Source of the DNA: Actinokineospora baliensis
GTDB taxonomy: Bacteria; Actinomycetota; Actinomycetes; Mycobacteriales; Pseudonocardiaceae
Length of the DNA: 64,000 nt
Assembly (NCBI RefSeq): GCF_016907695.1
Contig: NZ_JAFBCK010000001.1
Location: forward strand, 5,320,001 to 5,384,000
Direction of reading: 5' to 3'
In this document: positions 24,444 through 33,803 of the stretch, one piece after another
Layout of the letters: every line of letters begins with the position of its first letter
How positions within the stretch are numbered: position 1 is the stretch's first letter
The notes under the pieces: model-generated
Seen by the model: only the letters and a program-made list of their open reading frames with translations
What the model was told of the DNA's origin: nothing
The model's database searches: none
Program-made: the position numbers and the translations under genes

Positions 24444-25073
24444 CGCCCCATGGTGCAGCACCGTCTGCTCGGCGGCCCGGCCTGCTATGCCGGGGGGCGG
24501 GCAAGGCGCTGGGTGTCGTGTCCTCGGCCACCGCACTCACGTCATCCACCAGGCGACGGAGGATCCTTGCCTCCCGCGCCGGAGGTGCATGTGGTGAGTC
24601 CTGGATGCGTGGTCGGCATGACTTCGTGTCTGGCGGACAACGGCGATCCGCCGGAAGTCGCCAGCGGGACAGTGGCACTGATCGCGGCCCTGTCCGTGCT
24701 GGGTCTTGCGTGTTGGCCGTCGTGGTGCGGGATGTGGTGCGCTAGGCCACTGTCGTGCAACCGGCGATAGCTAGGCGGCTAGCCGCGCCAGAGTTGGATG
24801 AGCCAACGCTCAACACCGGTCTCGAAGGCGGCTTCTTCCAGTTCAGCGGCTTCGTCCTGGTTGCTGACATGGACCCGGGCGTGGTGGCCGCCCGGGTGGG
24901 TGATCGCCAGCCTGTACTCGGAGTGTTCCGCCGCCAATGCCTGCAGCCAGACCGAGCCCCGTGACCATCACGGAACGACGCGTACGGTGTTGATCCTCGG
25001 GGTCGACGCCGTGGCCGCCACCGAGGCCGACGCCGGCCAGTTTCTGCTGCACCACAAGGGCCAAGAAGCCGTC
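24444..25073. other. gene-poor region
   Basis: About 630 bases without a well supported intact gene. It contains the upstream region of the sigma factor gene and the short remnant at 24779-24965. Plus-strand frames around 24590-24745 and 24987-25070 are open but look non-coding: no ribosome site and no family pattern. The GC content is as high as in genes. Confidence 0.4.
24779..24965 (-). pseudogene. possible gene remnant
   Basis: One minus-strand frame ending at the TAG at 24779-24781 reads 'ALAAEHSEYRLAITHPGGHHARVHVSNQDEAAELEEAAFETGVERWLIQLWRG', which has the composition of a real protein. It is bounded upstream by a stop after about 60 codons and has no ATG or GTG start. I take it as the tail of a decayed gene; it could also be a very short gene using TTG. 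I do not recognise the family. Confidence 0.3.
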
Positions 25074-25108
25074 GCCCGCCGCCGGGGCGTTTACTCCCGG
25101 CGGCGGGC
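25074..25108. terminator. 13-bp hairpin downstream of acetyltransferase gene
   Basis: Left arm GCCCGCCGCCGGG at 25074-25086, right arm at 25096-25108, nine-base loop. It starts eight bases beyond the stop of the minus-strand gene ending at 25117 and is well placed as its terminator. Confidence 0.85.
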
Positions 25109-25116
25109 GAGGGTGA

Positions 25117-25650
25117 TCAAACGGCGGGTCGGGCTGGGCGTTCGTAGAGGTATTCCGTGTCGTCTTCGTCGTCTTGTTGTTCGCCTACGTGGGTGAAGCC
25201 GTAGCCGGCGATGGTGGCTAGTGAGGCTTTGTTGTCTGGGCGGATGGTGGCTCGGACCGTGAGTGCCGAGGGGTCTGCGGCGGCCCAGTCCAGCAGGGCG
25301 GCGACCATGGCTCGGGCGTAGCCGCGTCTGCGGTACGCCGGGTCTGTGGCGTAGCCCATTTCCACCACGCCTGCGGCGTTGGGGGGTCCGTGGAAGCCGC
25401 CGGTGCCCACCGGTATGCCGTCGGGCACTGTGACCGCCGCGCGGACGACCCAGTCTTCGGCGGTGGGGTCGGCGGTGATCTGGAGCAGTCGCATCCGCCA
25501 GAGCCAGTCGACCTCGTCGGAGAGGAACCAGTCCGAGAGCTCAACACCGGTCAGTGTCCTGGCGGTGGCCAGGTCGCCTGCGAGCAGCGCCTCGAAGACG
25601 GCCGGGCCCAGGCGGACGAAACGCACGGACGGGGGCGTCGGGTTGGGCAT
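25117..25650 (-). CDS. GNAT family acetyltransferase
   Basis: 177 residues from the ATG at 25650, with AAAGGGG about ten bases upstream. A start at 25671 would overlap the protease stop as ATGA and is possible. The GNAT core is 'VVEMGYATDPAYRRRGYARAMVAALLDWAAAD', where RRRGYA is the acetyl-CoA pyrophosphate loop, followed by 'LTVRATIRPDNKASLATIAGYGFTHVGEQ'. This matches N-acetyltransferases of small molecules or ribosomal protein N-termini (RimJ-like). It lies at the end of the protease operon, with no evidence for a shared pathway. Confidence 0.9.
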   Translation of the reverse strand: MPNPTPPSVRFVRLGPAVFEALLAGDLATARTLTGVELSDWFLSDEVDWLWRMRLLQITADPTAEDWVVRAAVTVPDGIPVGTGGFHGPPNAAGVVEMGYATDPAYRRRGYARAMVAALLDWAAADPSALTVRATIRPDNKASLATIAGYGFTHVGEQQDDEDDTEYLYERPARPAV

Positions 25651-25667
25651 GCCGGAGATCACCCCTT

Positions 25668-27371
25668 TCATGGGCGTCGACGGGTGACCGCGGCATAGGC
25701 GTCGACGATGCCGTAGCCGTAGAAGCCGTTGTGCCACTTGGGGCCTTCGCAGTAGGCGTCGTACGTTGGCGGGCGGCCGATGTCGGCGTAGGACACCAGG
25801 CGTGGTGTCGGGCAAGCGTGTTGCCGGGCGCTGGTCAGCAGGATGTGCCGCACGCTGTCCGGGTTCATGCTGACCCGGCCACGACGCCGGTCGCCGTACT
25901 GGCTGATCACCAGGGCGGCCGTCCCGGAGACGTGCGGGGCGGCCCGGCTGGTGCTCTCGGCCCAGCGGAAGAACGAGCAGGTGCCATCCGGGGTGCAGTC
26001 CTTGAGCATCCCCTGCGCGTCGCCGAGCGGGGTGATGTCGCCCTCCGGGGTCAGCCAGGCCTTACCGGTGGCCGCGGCGCGCGAGTACGTCGACAGGATC
26101 TGGTTTTCCCTGGCGCCGGAGGATGGGGTGCCCAGCCCGTCTTTGCGGAAGCCGCCTGGGCCGCCGAGCTCGACCTCTGGGACACCGTAGTTGGAGTAGT
26201 CGGCTTTGCCCTCCGACGGTCCGAGGCCGCTGACGCCGATCACGTGGCGCCCTTCGATGGGCATGGCCGCACAGCTGGCGCCGTCGATCTGGCGCGTGTG
26301 GGCGGAGTTGGCCGGGAAGGTCGGGCTGAAGGTGTCCGGGTTGGGGCGCCCGAGGTCGTCGTGGGAGAAGCCGATCGGCGCGACCAGGGTGACGCCCTTG
26401 CGGTGCGCGTAGTCGAGCGCGCGGTTCACCGCCTCGATCGTGACGCGCTGCTCGAGCTGCTGCGCGGGTGTGTCGGCGGGGTTGTTCGGGCAGTTGTAGA
26501 GCCACGGGTCGATGTAGAACGGCAGGTTGATCACGTTGAGACCGATGTCCGCGCCGTAGGTCAGGGCGTCGAGGAAGGGCTGCAGGAACGTCCAGCCGCT
26601 GTCCTGGGTGGCCCTGATGTCCACGAGCGTGACACCGGGGGCCACGCCGGAGGTGCCGGACCCGTTGGCGGCGGCGGCGATCGTGCCCGCGACGTGGGTG
26701 CCGTGGCCGTAGTCGTCGTATCCAGGGGGATCAACGCAGCCCGCGAACTCGCACGGCCCGTCGATCACCACGCCGTTCACGTCGGTCGGGATGTCGACCA
26801 CGAAGTTGCGCGACGCGGCCAGGTCGAGGTTCGGGGCCAGGTCGCGGTGGGTGGCGTCGATCCCGGAGTCGATCACACCGACCCGGACCCGGCGGTCGCC
26901 CCGCTGGCGCTCGCGGGCCTTGTCGGCGCGCACCATCCGCAGGCCCCAGAGCTTGGCGTCCAGCGGGTCCAGCCCCACCCCGGCGGCTCGGACCGGATCG
27001 GCTGGGCTGTGGCCGGTCACATCGGCGACCGTGGCCCCGGCGCCGAGGTCGCGGCCGACGCTGCCCCCGTTGCGACCGAGTGCCCGGCTGCGGGCCGCTC
27101 CGAGCACCCCCGGTCCCACTACGCGCTCGGCGAAATCAGCGGCCGAGCTTTCCGCGACGACCAGCCCGAGCGCGCGGTTCTCCCTCAACACAGTGCCCTG
27201 GGCCGCCCGGATGGCGGCCAGCGCGGCGTCGTGCCGAGCATCATCGGCGAGCAGAACGGTGTAGGCCACCGGCCCGGTGGTAGGTGCCGCAACTGCAGGT
27301 GTCGGGCCTGCCATCACCAGGCCCGACACCATCAACAGTGCTGCGGCGAGCACCCATAATCGTTGAACCAT
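25668..27371 (-). CDS. secreted S8 subtilisin-like serine protease
   Basis: 567 residues with a Sec signal peptide (residues 1-28, 'LWVLAAALLMVSGLVMAGPTPAVA'). A short I9-type propeptide with 'YTVLLADDARHDAALAAIRAA' follows. Catalytic triad by motif: Asp168 in 'VGVIDSGIDATH', His223 in 'YGHGTHVAGT' and Ser475 in 'STSRAAPHVSGTAAL'; the Gly that normally precedes TS is Ser. Several Cys in the mature part suggest disulfides. No C-terminal anchor, so it should be released. GGGAG stands before the start, and only seven bases separate it from the exporter gene upstream, so it may be the last part of the NRPS operon transcript. Confidence 0.93.
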   Translation of the reverse strand: MVQRLWVLAAALLMVSGLVMAGPTPAVAAPTTGPVAYTVLLADDARHDAALAAIRAAQGTVLRENRALGLVVAESSAADFAERVVGPGVLGAARSRALGRNGGSVGRDLGAGATVADVTGHSPADPVRAAGVGLDPLDAKLWGLRMVRADKARERQRGDRRVRVGVIDSGIDATHRDLAPNLDLAASRNFVVDIPTDVNGVVIDGPCEFAGCVDPPGYDDYGHGTHVAGTIAAAANGSGTSGVAPGVTLVDIRATQDSGWTFLQPFLDALTYGADIGLNVINLPFYIDPWLYNCPNNPADTPAQQLEQRVTIEAVNRALDYAHRKGVTLVAPIGFSHDDLGRPNPDTFSPTFPANSAHTRQIDGASCAAMPIEGRHVIGVSGLGPSEGKADYSNYGVPEVELGGPGGFRKDGLGTPSSGARENQILSTYSRAAATGKAWLTPEGDITPLGDAQGMLKDCTPDGTCSFFRWAESTSRAAPHVSGTAALVISQYGDRRRGRVSMNPDSVRHILLTSARQHACPTPRLVSYADIGRPPTYDAYCEGPKWHNGFYGYGIVDAYAAVTRRRP

Positions 27372-27378
27372 CGTCGAG

Positions 27379-28677
27379 TTACTCCCTTGTGTGCTCGGGG
27401 ATCTGATCGAGTGGTGCTGGGGAATCGGTTTCCGGCATCGCCGCCAGTCGGCTGACCGGGGACAGCAGCACCGGCAGCAGCATCAGCACCGCGGCGGCGC
27501 CGATGGTCCACAACGCGGGGCGCAGGCCGACGGCGCCCGCCAGCAGGCCGCTCACCGGGCCGCCGAGAGCGCCGCCCGCGAACAGCAGGGTGCGGATGGC
27601 CGCGTTCATCCGGCCCATCAGGTGCGGCGGCGTCACCGTCTGCCGAAGGCTCATGATCAGCACGTTGGACACCGCGAGCCCGCCGTAGGCGGTGAAGAAC
27701 GAGGCCACGAACAGAACGAGGACCAGCCAGTGCGGCCCGGCGGCCAGTGGGATCAGCACCGGGGCGGTGAACGTCGCGGCCAGCGCCCAGAAGTAGACCC
27801 GGCCGGGCGTGAAGCGGGCGAGCAGCCTGCCGGACACCAGGGAGCCGAGCAGCCCGCCGACCGCGCCGAGCGAGAAGACGAGGCCCAGTTGCGCCGGGGA
27901 CAGGCCGCCCTCGCGAACCGCGTAGACGATGAACATCGTCGACGTGGCCATGGTGAAGAAGTTGCAGAAGGCGCCGACGAAGGCGATCGCCCGCAGGTAG
28001 CGGTGACCGAACACCCACCGCAGGCCGTCGGCCAGTTCGGCCAGCAGATGTCGCCGGGTCGCGGCCGGAGGGGGCGCGGGCTCCCTGGTGCGGATGGTGG
28101 CCAGCGACACCACCGACACCAGGTAGCTCACCGCGTCGACGACCATCGCCACCGGCGCGGTGAGCGCACTGATCAGCACGCCCGCCGCGCCCGGTCCCGC
28201 GGCATCCGCGGAACTGGCGGTGATCGACAACTTGGAGTTGGCCTCCACCAAGTACTTCTTGTCGCGGAGCAGACCGGGCAGGTAGGACATCCAGCTGACG
28301 TCGAACAGCACCGACGCCACGCCGATGCCGAACGCCAGCACCAGCAGCACCGGCAGCGTGAGACTGTCCATCGCGGCCAGCACCGGCACCAGCCCGATGA
28401 GCACGGCCCGCACCGAGTTGGCACCGAGCATCAACGGCCGCCGCCGCACCCGGTCCACCCACACCCCGAACAGCAGCGCGAAGAGCGGGTACGGGACGAG
28501 CTGCATGAAACGCAGGAACCCGACCTGCTCCGGACCGGCGTCGAAGACCAGCACCGCGGTCAGCGGCAGTGCCAGGGTGGTGATCTGCGTGCCGTAGAGC
28601 GACAGCGTCTCGCCAACCCAGAACTTGAGGAAGTCCGGGTTGCCCCACAGCGCGCCACGGGATCGCGCGGAGCTCAT
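27379..28677 (-). CDS. MFS exporter (EntS-like)
   Basis: 432 residues from the ATG at 28677, which overlaps the thioesterase stop (ATGA). Twelve hydrophobic segments. The opening 'LWGNPDFLKFWVGETLSLYGTQITTLALPLTAVL' and 'LLFGVWVDRVRRRPLMLGANSVRAVLIGLVPVLA' are typical of the MFS_3/EntS group that exports siderophores and peptides. Position at the end of the NRPS operon indicates export of the product. Confidence 0.9.
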   Translation of the reverse strand: MSSARSRGALWGNPDFLKFWVGETLSLYGTQITTLALPLTAVLVFDAGPEQVGFLRFMQLVPYPLFALLFGVWVDRVRRRPLMLGANSVRAVLIGLVPVLAAMDSLTLPVLLVLAFGIGVASVLFDVSWMSYLPGLLRDKKYLVEANSKLSITASSADAAGPGAAGVLISALTAPVAMVVDAVSYLVSVVSLATIRTREPAPPPAATRRHLLAELADGLRWVFGHRYLRAIAFVGAFCNFFTMATSTMFIVYAVREGGLSPAQLGLVFSLGAVGGLLGSLVSGRLLARFTPGRVYFWALAATFTAPVLIPLAAGPHWLVLVLFVASFFTAYGGLAVSNVLIMSLRQTVTPPHLMGRMNAAIRTLLFAGGALGGPVSGLLAGAVGLRPALWTIGAAAVLMLLPVLLSPVSRLAAMPETDSPAPLDQIPEHTRE

Positions 28678-29498
28678 CGCTGCAGGTCCGCGACGATGCC
28701 CGCGATGCTGGACAGGCCGTTCCCGGTCCACATGGAATGGTGGTCGCCCTGGACGACGTACTCGCGCAGGGCTGGTGCCACCCGCTCCCACCGCATCTGG
28801 TCCCCGGCTGACGTGGCGGCCCTGATGTGGATCACCGGCCCGTGGTACGGGGTGCGCACCTCGAAGTCGAACAGCGCGGCCACGTGCGCCCGGAAGATGC
28901 GGTAGCGCTGCAGGAGCAGTTCGGCGTCCACCTCCTCGGGCAGGACTGCCGCGCGTTCGACCGCGTCGAAGACCGCCGCCGGGTCGGCGTCGGCGGGGTA
29001 TGTCTCCACTATCGCGTCGAGCTTGTCGGCCAAGGAGGTCGGCGCGGCATCGGTCGAGGTGTGTGCCACCGCCGTCAGGTCGTGCAGGAACTTCACCAGC
29101 ATCGCCTTCTCCGGCGGCAGCGGCGCCCGGTACGGCACCTTGACGTCGACCAGCACGAGGGCGGGCACGGCGACCCCGGCCGCGGCCAACCGCTGCGCCA
29201 TGTCGTAGGCCACCACCCCGCCGAGCGACCAGCCGAGCAAGGTCACCGGCTGGTCGGGCCAGTGCGCGTCCAGCAGCGACACGTAGTACTCGGACAACTC
29301 CCCCAGGGTGCGGGCGGGCTGGCGGTCGTCGTCGTAGCCGGGCGCTTCGAAGCCGTACACCGGTTGGTCGTCGCCGAGCAGCCCGGCCAGCCCGAGGTAG
29401 GAGTACGCCGAGCCGGAAACGGGGTGCACGCAGAACAGCGGCGTGCGCGTACCCGTCTCCCGCATCGGCACGATCGTGTCCGGCAGCGGGTCAGGCAC
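28674..29498 (-). CDS. stand-alone thioesterase for the NRPS
   Basis: 274 residues starting at GTG 29498, with GGAGATGATCG just before it, inside the end of the NRPS gene. Alpha/beta-hydrolase thioesterase: 'PLFCVHPVSGSAYSYLGLAGLLGDDQPVYGFEAPGY', nucleophile Ser91 in 'LLGWSLGGVVAYDMA', and the catalytic His in 'YVVQGDHHSMWTGN'. The form resembles C-terminal TE-I domains of siderophore and peptide synthetases more than short TE-II editing enzymes, because it begins with the 'LFCVHPxxG' strand and has a long lid. It most likely releases the product of the C-A-T enzyme immediately upstream, which lacks its own TE. Confidence 0.85.
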   Translation of the reverse strand: MPDPLPDTIVPMRETGTRTPLFCVHPVSGSAYSYLGLAGLLGDDQPVYGFEAPGYDDDRQPARTLGELSEYYVSLLDAHWPDQPVTLLGWSLGGVVAYDMAQRLAAAGVAVPALVLVDVKVPYRAPLPPEKAMLVKFLHDLTAVAHTSTDAAPTSLADKLDAIVETYPADADPAAVFDAVERAAVLPEEVDAELLLQRYRIFRAHVAALFDFEVRTPYHGPVIHIRAATSAGDQMRWERVAPALREYVVQGDHHSMWTGNGLSSIAGIVADLQR

Positions 29499-32400
29499 CG
29501 ATCATCTCCTCGATCTTGGCGGCGATCGCGTTCACCGCAGCCCTGCCGTAGAGCAGCCGAATGTTGATCTTGACCTGGAACTTCTTGTTGATCCGGCTGA
29601 CCGCTCGCATGGCCTGCAGCGAGTTGCCGCCGAGTTCGAAGAAGTTGTCCAGCGAACCCACTCGCGGCAGCGCCAGCACCTCGGCGAAGATCTCGCAGAC
29701 GCCCACCTCGGTCGGGGTCTGGGGCGGCACGAACTCAGCCTCCGCTTGCTCGCCCTGCTCCACCGGTTCCGGGAGCGCCTTGCGGTCGACCTTGCGGGCC
29801 GCGGTCAGCGGGAACTCGTCGAGCACCACCCAGGCCGTGGGCACCATGTACTCCGGGAGCTGCTCGCCGAGGTGCCGCGTGAGTTCGGCGGTGCTCGGCG
29901 GGGGCTCGGACTCGGCGGTCACGTAGCCGACCAACTGCTTCTCGCCGCGCGAGTCGGACCGCAGCAGCACCACGGCCATCCGCACCTGCGGGTGCAGCTG
30001 CAGCGCCGACTCGATCTCGCCGAGCTCGATGCGCAGCCCGCGCAGCTTCACCTGGTGGTCGATGCGACCGAGGAATTCCAGCTCCAGGTCCGGCCGCCAG
30101 CGCACCAGGTCGCCGCTGCGGTACACCCGGCCTGCGGGTCGGAAGGGGTCGGGGATGAACGTCTGCGCGGTCAGTTCTGGCTGGTTGAGGTAGCCGCGGG
30201 CCAGGCCGTCGTCGCCGCCGATCAGCAGTTCGCCTGCGATGCCCGGCGGGGTGAGGTTGCCAGCCCGGTCCACGACGTACACCAGCCGGTTCTCCTCCGG
30301 GTGGCCGATCGGCGGCGGGGTGCGCCAGTCCACCTGCTCGCAGACGTACTCGGTGCACGCCACCGTGGCCTCGGTCGGGCCGTAGAGGTCCACGAACACC
30401 CGGCCGGGCAGGTTCCACTTGTTGACCATCTCGGCGGGCACCGCGTCGGCGCCGCTCATCACCCCGCGCAGGTCGGGGTACGGCTCGGCGTCGAGCACCG
30501 ACAGGATGGCGGGCGACAGGCCCGCGTAGGTCACCCGCTGGTCGCGCATCAGCTTGCTCAGCGCGTCCGGTGCCAGCCCTTCCTCCGGCGACACCAGTAC
30601 CAGCGTCGCGCCCGCGGTGAGGCCGGTGAAGATCTCGCCGATGGACATGTCGAAGGTCAGCGCGGGCAGTTGCAGCATCCGGGAGCCCACGCCGAAGTCG
30701 AACGTCCGCCGGTAGGCGCCCAGGAAGCACTGGAGATCGCGGTGATCGACCATGACGCCCTTGGGCTGGCCGGTCGAGCCGGAGGTGTAGATCACGTAGG
30801 CGAGCGATCGGCCGGTGGCCCACTCGGCCAGTGGCTGGTCCGCGGGGACGGCCTCGATGGAGTCCCACTCGGCGTCGAGCGGCACGACGGTCCAGCCGCC
30901 TGCCGAGGGGAGCTGCGGCAGGTGCCTGGTGCGGGTGAGCAGCAGCCGGGTGGCGGTGTCGCGCAGCATGTAGTCCAGCCGCTTGGCCGGGTGGCTCGGG
31001 TCGAGCATGGTGAACGCCGCACCGGCCTTGAGCACGCCGAGCATGGCGACCAGCGCGTCCAGGTCGCGGTCCATCGCGATGGCCACGATGTCCTCGTGCT
31101 CGATTCCGTGCGAGCGCACCAGCCGGGCCACCAGGTCGGCCCGCCGGTCCAACTCGGCATACGTCATCTCGACGTCGCGGCAGACCAGCGCCACCGCATC
31201 CGGGTTGGCCCTGGCCACCTCCGCGATGGTGACGTGCACGGCGTCGTGGGTGAACTCGACGACCTCACCGCGGCCCGCCGCCAGAACCCGGGACCGCTCG
31301 GATTCCGACAGCAACGGCACCTGCCACACCCGCAGCGACGGCTCGGCGGCGACCGCGCCGAGCACGGTCTGGATGTGGTCGGCCAGCCCGTCGATCCGCC
31401 AGCGGTCGAACAGGTCGGTGGCGTAGCCGATGTCGAGCCGCAGGCTGTCCGCCGACTCCCAGAAGTTGATCACCAGGTCGAACATGGCCAGCACCGACTC
31501 GATCGGCACCCGCTCCGACTCGACGCCGGGCAGCTGGAAGCCCGCCCCGGACATGCCGTCGCCGAGGACCTGCACCGACACCTGGAACAGCGGGTTGCGG
31601 CTGGGGTCGCGGATCGGCTGCACCCGCTGCACCACCATCTCCAGCGGGATCTCCTGGTGCTCGTAGAGGTCGAGGCTGGTGTCGGCGATGCGGTCCAAGA
31701 GCTCGGCGAAGGTCGGGTCGCCCGCCGTGCTGGTGCGCTGGACCACCATGTTGATGAACATGCCGACCACGTCTTCCAGGTCAGGGTCGACCCGGCCCAG
31801 CATCGGCACCCCGAGCGGGATGTCCTCCTCGCCGGAGTAGCGCGCCAACACGATGGTCACCGCGGCGGTGAGCACCATGAACAGCGACGCACCGTGCTGC
31901 TGGGCGAGTTCGCGCAGGCTGACCAGCAGCTGCGGGTCGCAGTCCACGCTGAGCATCTCGCCGCGACCGCTGGGCACCGTGGGGCGCAGCCGGTCGGTCG
32001 GCAGCTCCAGCACCGGCAGCCCGGCCAGCGACTGCTCCCAGTACCGCAGCTCCTCCTCCAGCGCCTCGCCGGAGAGCCGCTCGCGCTGCTGCGCGATGTG
32101 CTCGGCGTAGCTCATCACCGGCAGCGGCAGCTCGGGCTCGGCTCCGGCGAGCAGCGCCCGGTACGTGGCGGTCAGCTCGGCGATCACCGAACCCGACGAC
32201 CAGCCGTCGATCACGATGTGGTGCCAGCCGAACCAGAACACGTGCTCGTCGCCGCCCAACCGCCAGAGCTTGAAGCGGTACAGCGGCCGCGTCAGGTCGA
32301 ACGGGGTGCGGTTCTCGACCTCCAGCGCGTCCTGGAGCGCCTGCTCACGCTCGGCGGCGGGCAGGTCACCCAGGTCGATCTCGACCAGCTCGACCTCGCG

Positions 32401-32676
32401 GCACGGTCCGATCACCTGGTACGGGGTGCCGTCGTCGCTGCCGAACGTGGACCGCAGCATGTCGTGCCGGTTCACCACCCGGCTGAGGCTGGCGTGCAGC
32501 ACGCCGACGTCCAGCGCCCCGCGCAGCCGGTAGGCGAAACCCAGGTTGTAGACGATCTCATCCGGACTCAGCTGGCGGAGGAACCACAGCTGCTCCTGCC
32601 CGAAGGACAGCGGGAGCCGGATCGGCTCGTCGGCCGCGGCTCGGTCGAGCGCCTGCGCTTCGTTGGTGGTTGTCAT
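29491..32676 (-). CDS. NRPS module C-A-T
   Basis: 1061 residues. The condensation domain (about 20-460) has an intact 'WHHIVIDGWSS'. The adenylation domain (about 480-980) has 'YVIYTSGSTGQPKGVMVDH', 'FVDLYGPTEATVAC' and 'TAARKVDRKALPEP'. The carrier domain (about 985-1061) has 'DNFFELGGNSLQAM', where Ser is the phosphopantetheine site. Pocket residues read by eye against GrsA are D-M-G-G-V-S-L-V-A, which I cannot match to a known substrate. No epimerase or TE domain. ATGA overlap with the aminotransferase gene shows it belongs to the amino-acid-making operon above, so it probably activates that product. Confidence 0.95.
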   Translation of the reverse strand: MTTTNEAQALDRAAADEPIRLPLSFGQEQLWFLRQLSPDEIVYNLGFAYRLRGALDVGVLHASLSRVVNRHDMLRSTFGSDDGTPYQVIGPCREVELVEIDLGDLPAAEREQALQDALEVENRTPFDLTRPLYRFKLWRLGGDEHVFWFGWHHIVIDGWSSGSVIAELTATYRALLAGAEPELPLPVMSYAEHIAQQRERLSGEALEEELRYWEQSLAGLPVLELPTDRLRPTVPSGRGEMLSVDCDPQLLVSLRELAQQHGASLFMVLTAAVTIVLARYSGEEDIPLGVPMLGRVDPDLEDVVGMFINMVVQRTSTAGDPTFAELLDRIADTSLDLYEHQEIPLEMVVQRVQPIRDPSRNPLFQVSVQVLGDGMSGAGFQLPGVESERVPIESVLAMFDLVINFWESADSLRLDIGYATDLFDRWRIDGLADHIQTVLGAVAAEPSLRVWQVPLLSESERSRVLAAGRGEVVEFTHDAVHVTIAEVARANPDAVALVCRDVEMTYAELDRRADLVARLVRSHGIEHEDIVAIAMDRDLDALVAMLGVLKAGAAFTMLDPSHPAKRLDYMLRDTATRLLLTRTRHLPQLPSAGGWTVVPLDAEWDSIEAVPADQPLAEWATGRSLAYVIYTSGSTGQPKGVMVDHRDLQCFLGAYRRTFDFGVGSRMLQLPALTFDMSIGEIFTGLTAGATLVLVSPEEGLAPDALSKLMRDQRVTYAGLSPAILSVLDAEPYPDLRGVMSGADAVPAEMVNKWNLPGRVFVDLYGPTEATVACTEYVCEQVDWRTPPPIGHPEENRLVYVVDRAGNLTPPGIAGELLIGGDDGLARGYLNQPELTAQTFIPDPFRPAGRVYRSGDLVRWRPDLELEFLGRIDHQVKLRGLRIELGEIESALQLHPQVRMAVVLLRSDSRGEKQLVGYVTAESEPPPSTAELTRHLGEQLPEYMVPTAWVVLDEFPLTAARKVDRKALPEPVEQGEQAEAEFVPPQTPTEVGVCEIFAEVLALPRVGSLDNFFELGGNSLQAMRAVSRINKKFQVKINIRLLYGRAAVNAIAAKIEEMIGA

Positions 32677-33803
32677 CTGCTCACGTGCTCCATTCGGCCG
32701 GGGCCGGGGTTCGGCGACACCGTCGTGAGGGGATCCCGGTTGTCCGGATCCGAGTGCAGTACGGCGTCGATGCGACGCAGCCCTTCGGCCAGTTCTCGCT
32801 GCTCACGGGCGAAGCACAGCCGCACACCGCCCTGGCCGCCGAGCGTCTCGGCGGGCATCAGCAGCACACCGGCGTCGAGCACCCGGCGGCAGAACGACAG
32901 GGCGGACTCCCCCGTGGTCAGGTGCAACCAGGCGAACGGGGTCCCGTCGGGCGGCAGGAGCCGCAGCTTGCCGGGGTGCCGCGCCACCCAGTCGCGCAGC
33001 AACCGCAGGCCACCGCCGGTCAGCCGGTGGTACTCGGCGGCGTAGAACTGGCGATCGGCGAGCACCTCGCACGCCAGCGCCTCGCACAGCACCGAGTTCG
33101 AGATGGACGTCAGGTGCTTGCGCTCGGCGCACGCGGCGACCACGGCGGGTGGCCCGTACAACCAGCCCACCCGCAGCCCCGGCAGGCCGTAGACCTTGGA
33201 CACGCTCGACACCGAGAGCACCCGGTCGTCGCCGACCGCGGCCGAGGAAGCCAGGTCCAGCGAGTACTCCTCGTCCAGCAGCAGGTACCCACCGGTTTCA
33301 CCGACCAGCTCGGCCAGACCGGCCAGCTCGTGCTGCCCGGCACGCCTCCCGGTCGGGTTGCACGGCGTGTTCACCACCACCAACCGCAGGTTGGGGCCTG
33401 CCGCGGCCCGCACCGCGTCCAGGTCGATGGTGAAGTCGTCGCTCAGGTCGAGCACGTCCACCTGGGCGGACAGCAGGGCGGGCACGGCCCAGGACTGCGG
33501 CCAGCCCGGCCGGAAGGTGATCACCTGGTCACCGGGCCGCAGCAGCACGTTGTACAGCAGGTACAGCGCCTCCTGCGCCCCGTGCGTCACCGCGACCGAG
33601 TCGGCCCCGTCGCCGTACTGCTCGGCGATCAGCTCGCGGAGGCGCTGGGTTCCGCGGTCCATGCCGTAGTTCAGCTCGATGTCGGCCGGGACGGCGAGCG
33701 ACGTCAGCTGCCTGCACTGCACGTTGCTGTCGCCGAGGTCGATGTCATAGCGGCCCGCAGCGTCCTCGAACACCCACCGCCGCATCGGGTACTCGGTGCT
33801 CAT
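32673..33803 (-). CDS. PLP-dependent class I/II aminotransferase
   Basis: 376 residues. Fold type I signals: 'THGAQEALYLLYNVLLRPGDQVI', 'NTPCNPTGR', the Asp of 'YLLLDEEYS', and the Schiff-base Lys in 'SSVSKVYGLPGLRVGWLYG'. The last motif is very like that of capreomycidine synthase VioD and relatives, PLP enzymes that carry out replacement or cyclisation on hydroxylated amino acids. It may therefore be a cyclase or eliminase rather than a simple transaminase. It overlaps its neighbours on both sides by four bases. Confidence 0.9.
   Translation of the reverse strand: MSTEYPMRRWVFEDAAGRYDIDLGDSNVQCRQLTSLAVPADIELNYGMDRGTQRLRELIAEQYGDGADSVAVTHGAQEALYLLYNVLLRPGDQVITFRPGWPQSWAVPALLSAQVDVLDLSDDFTIDLDAVRAAAGPNLRLVVVNTPCNPTGRRAGQHELAGLAELVGETGGYLLLDEEYSLDLASSAAVGDDRVLSVSSVSKVYGLPGLRVGWLYGPPAVVAACAERKHLTSISNSVLCEALACEVLADRQFYAAEYHRLTGGGLRLLRDWVARHPGKLRLLPPDGTPFAWLHLTTGESALSFCRRVLDAGVLLMPAETLGGQGGVRLCFAREQRELAEGLRRIDAVLHSDPDNRDPLTTVSPNPGPGRMEHVSR

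Noticed and set aside
24518..24770. Plus-strand small genes in the gap after the sigma factor
   Set aside because: Open frames exist but lack ribosome sites and family patterns.
27391..28905. 504-residue plus-strand frame
   Set aside because: Antisense to the MFS exporter; Gln/Arg/His repeats without structure.
29443..33045. 1200-residue plus-strand frame
   Set aside because: It runs antisense to the NRPS and aminotransferase genes, has His/Gln/Arg-rich low-complexity sequence and no domain; it is a by-product of high GC codon usage.
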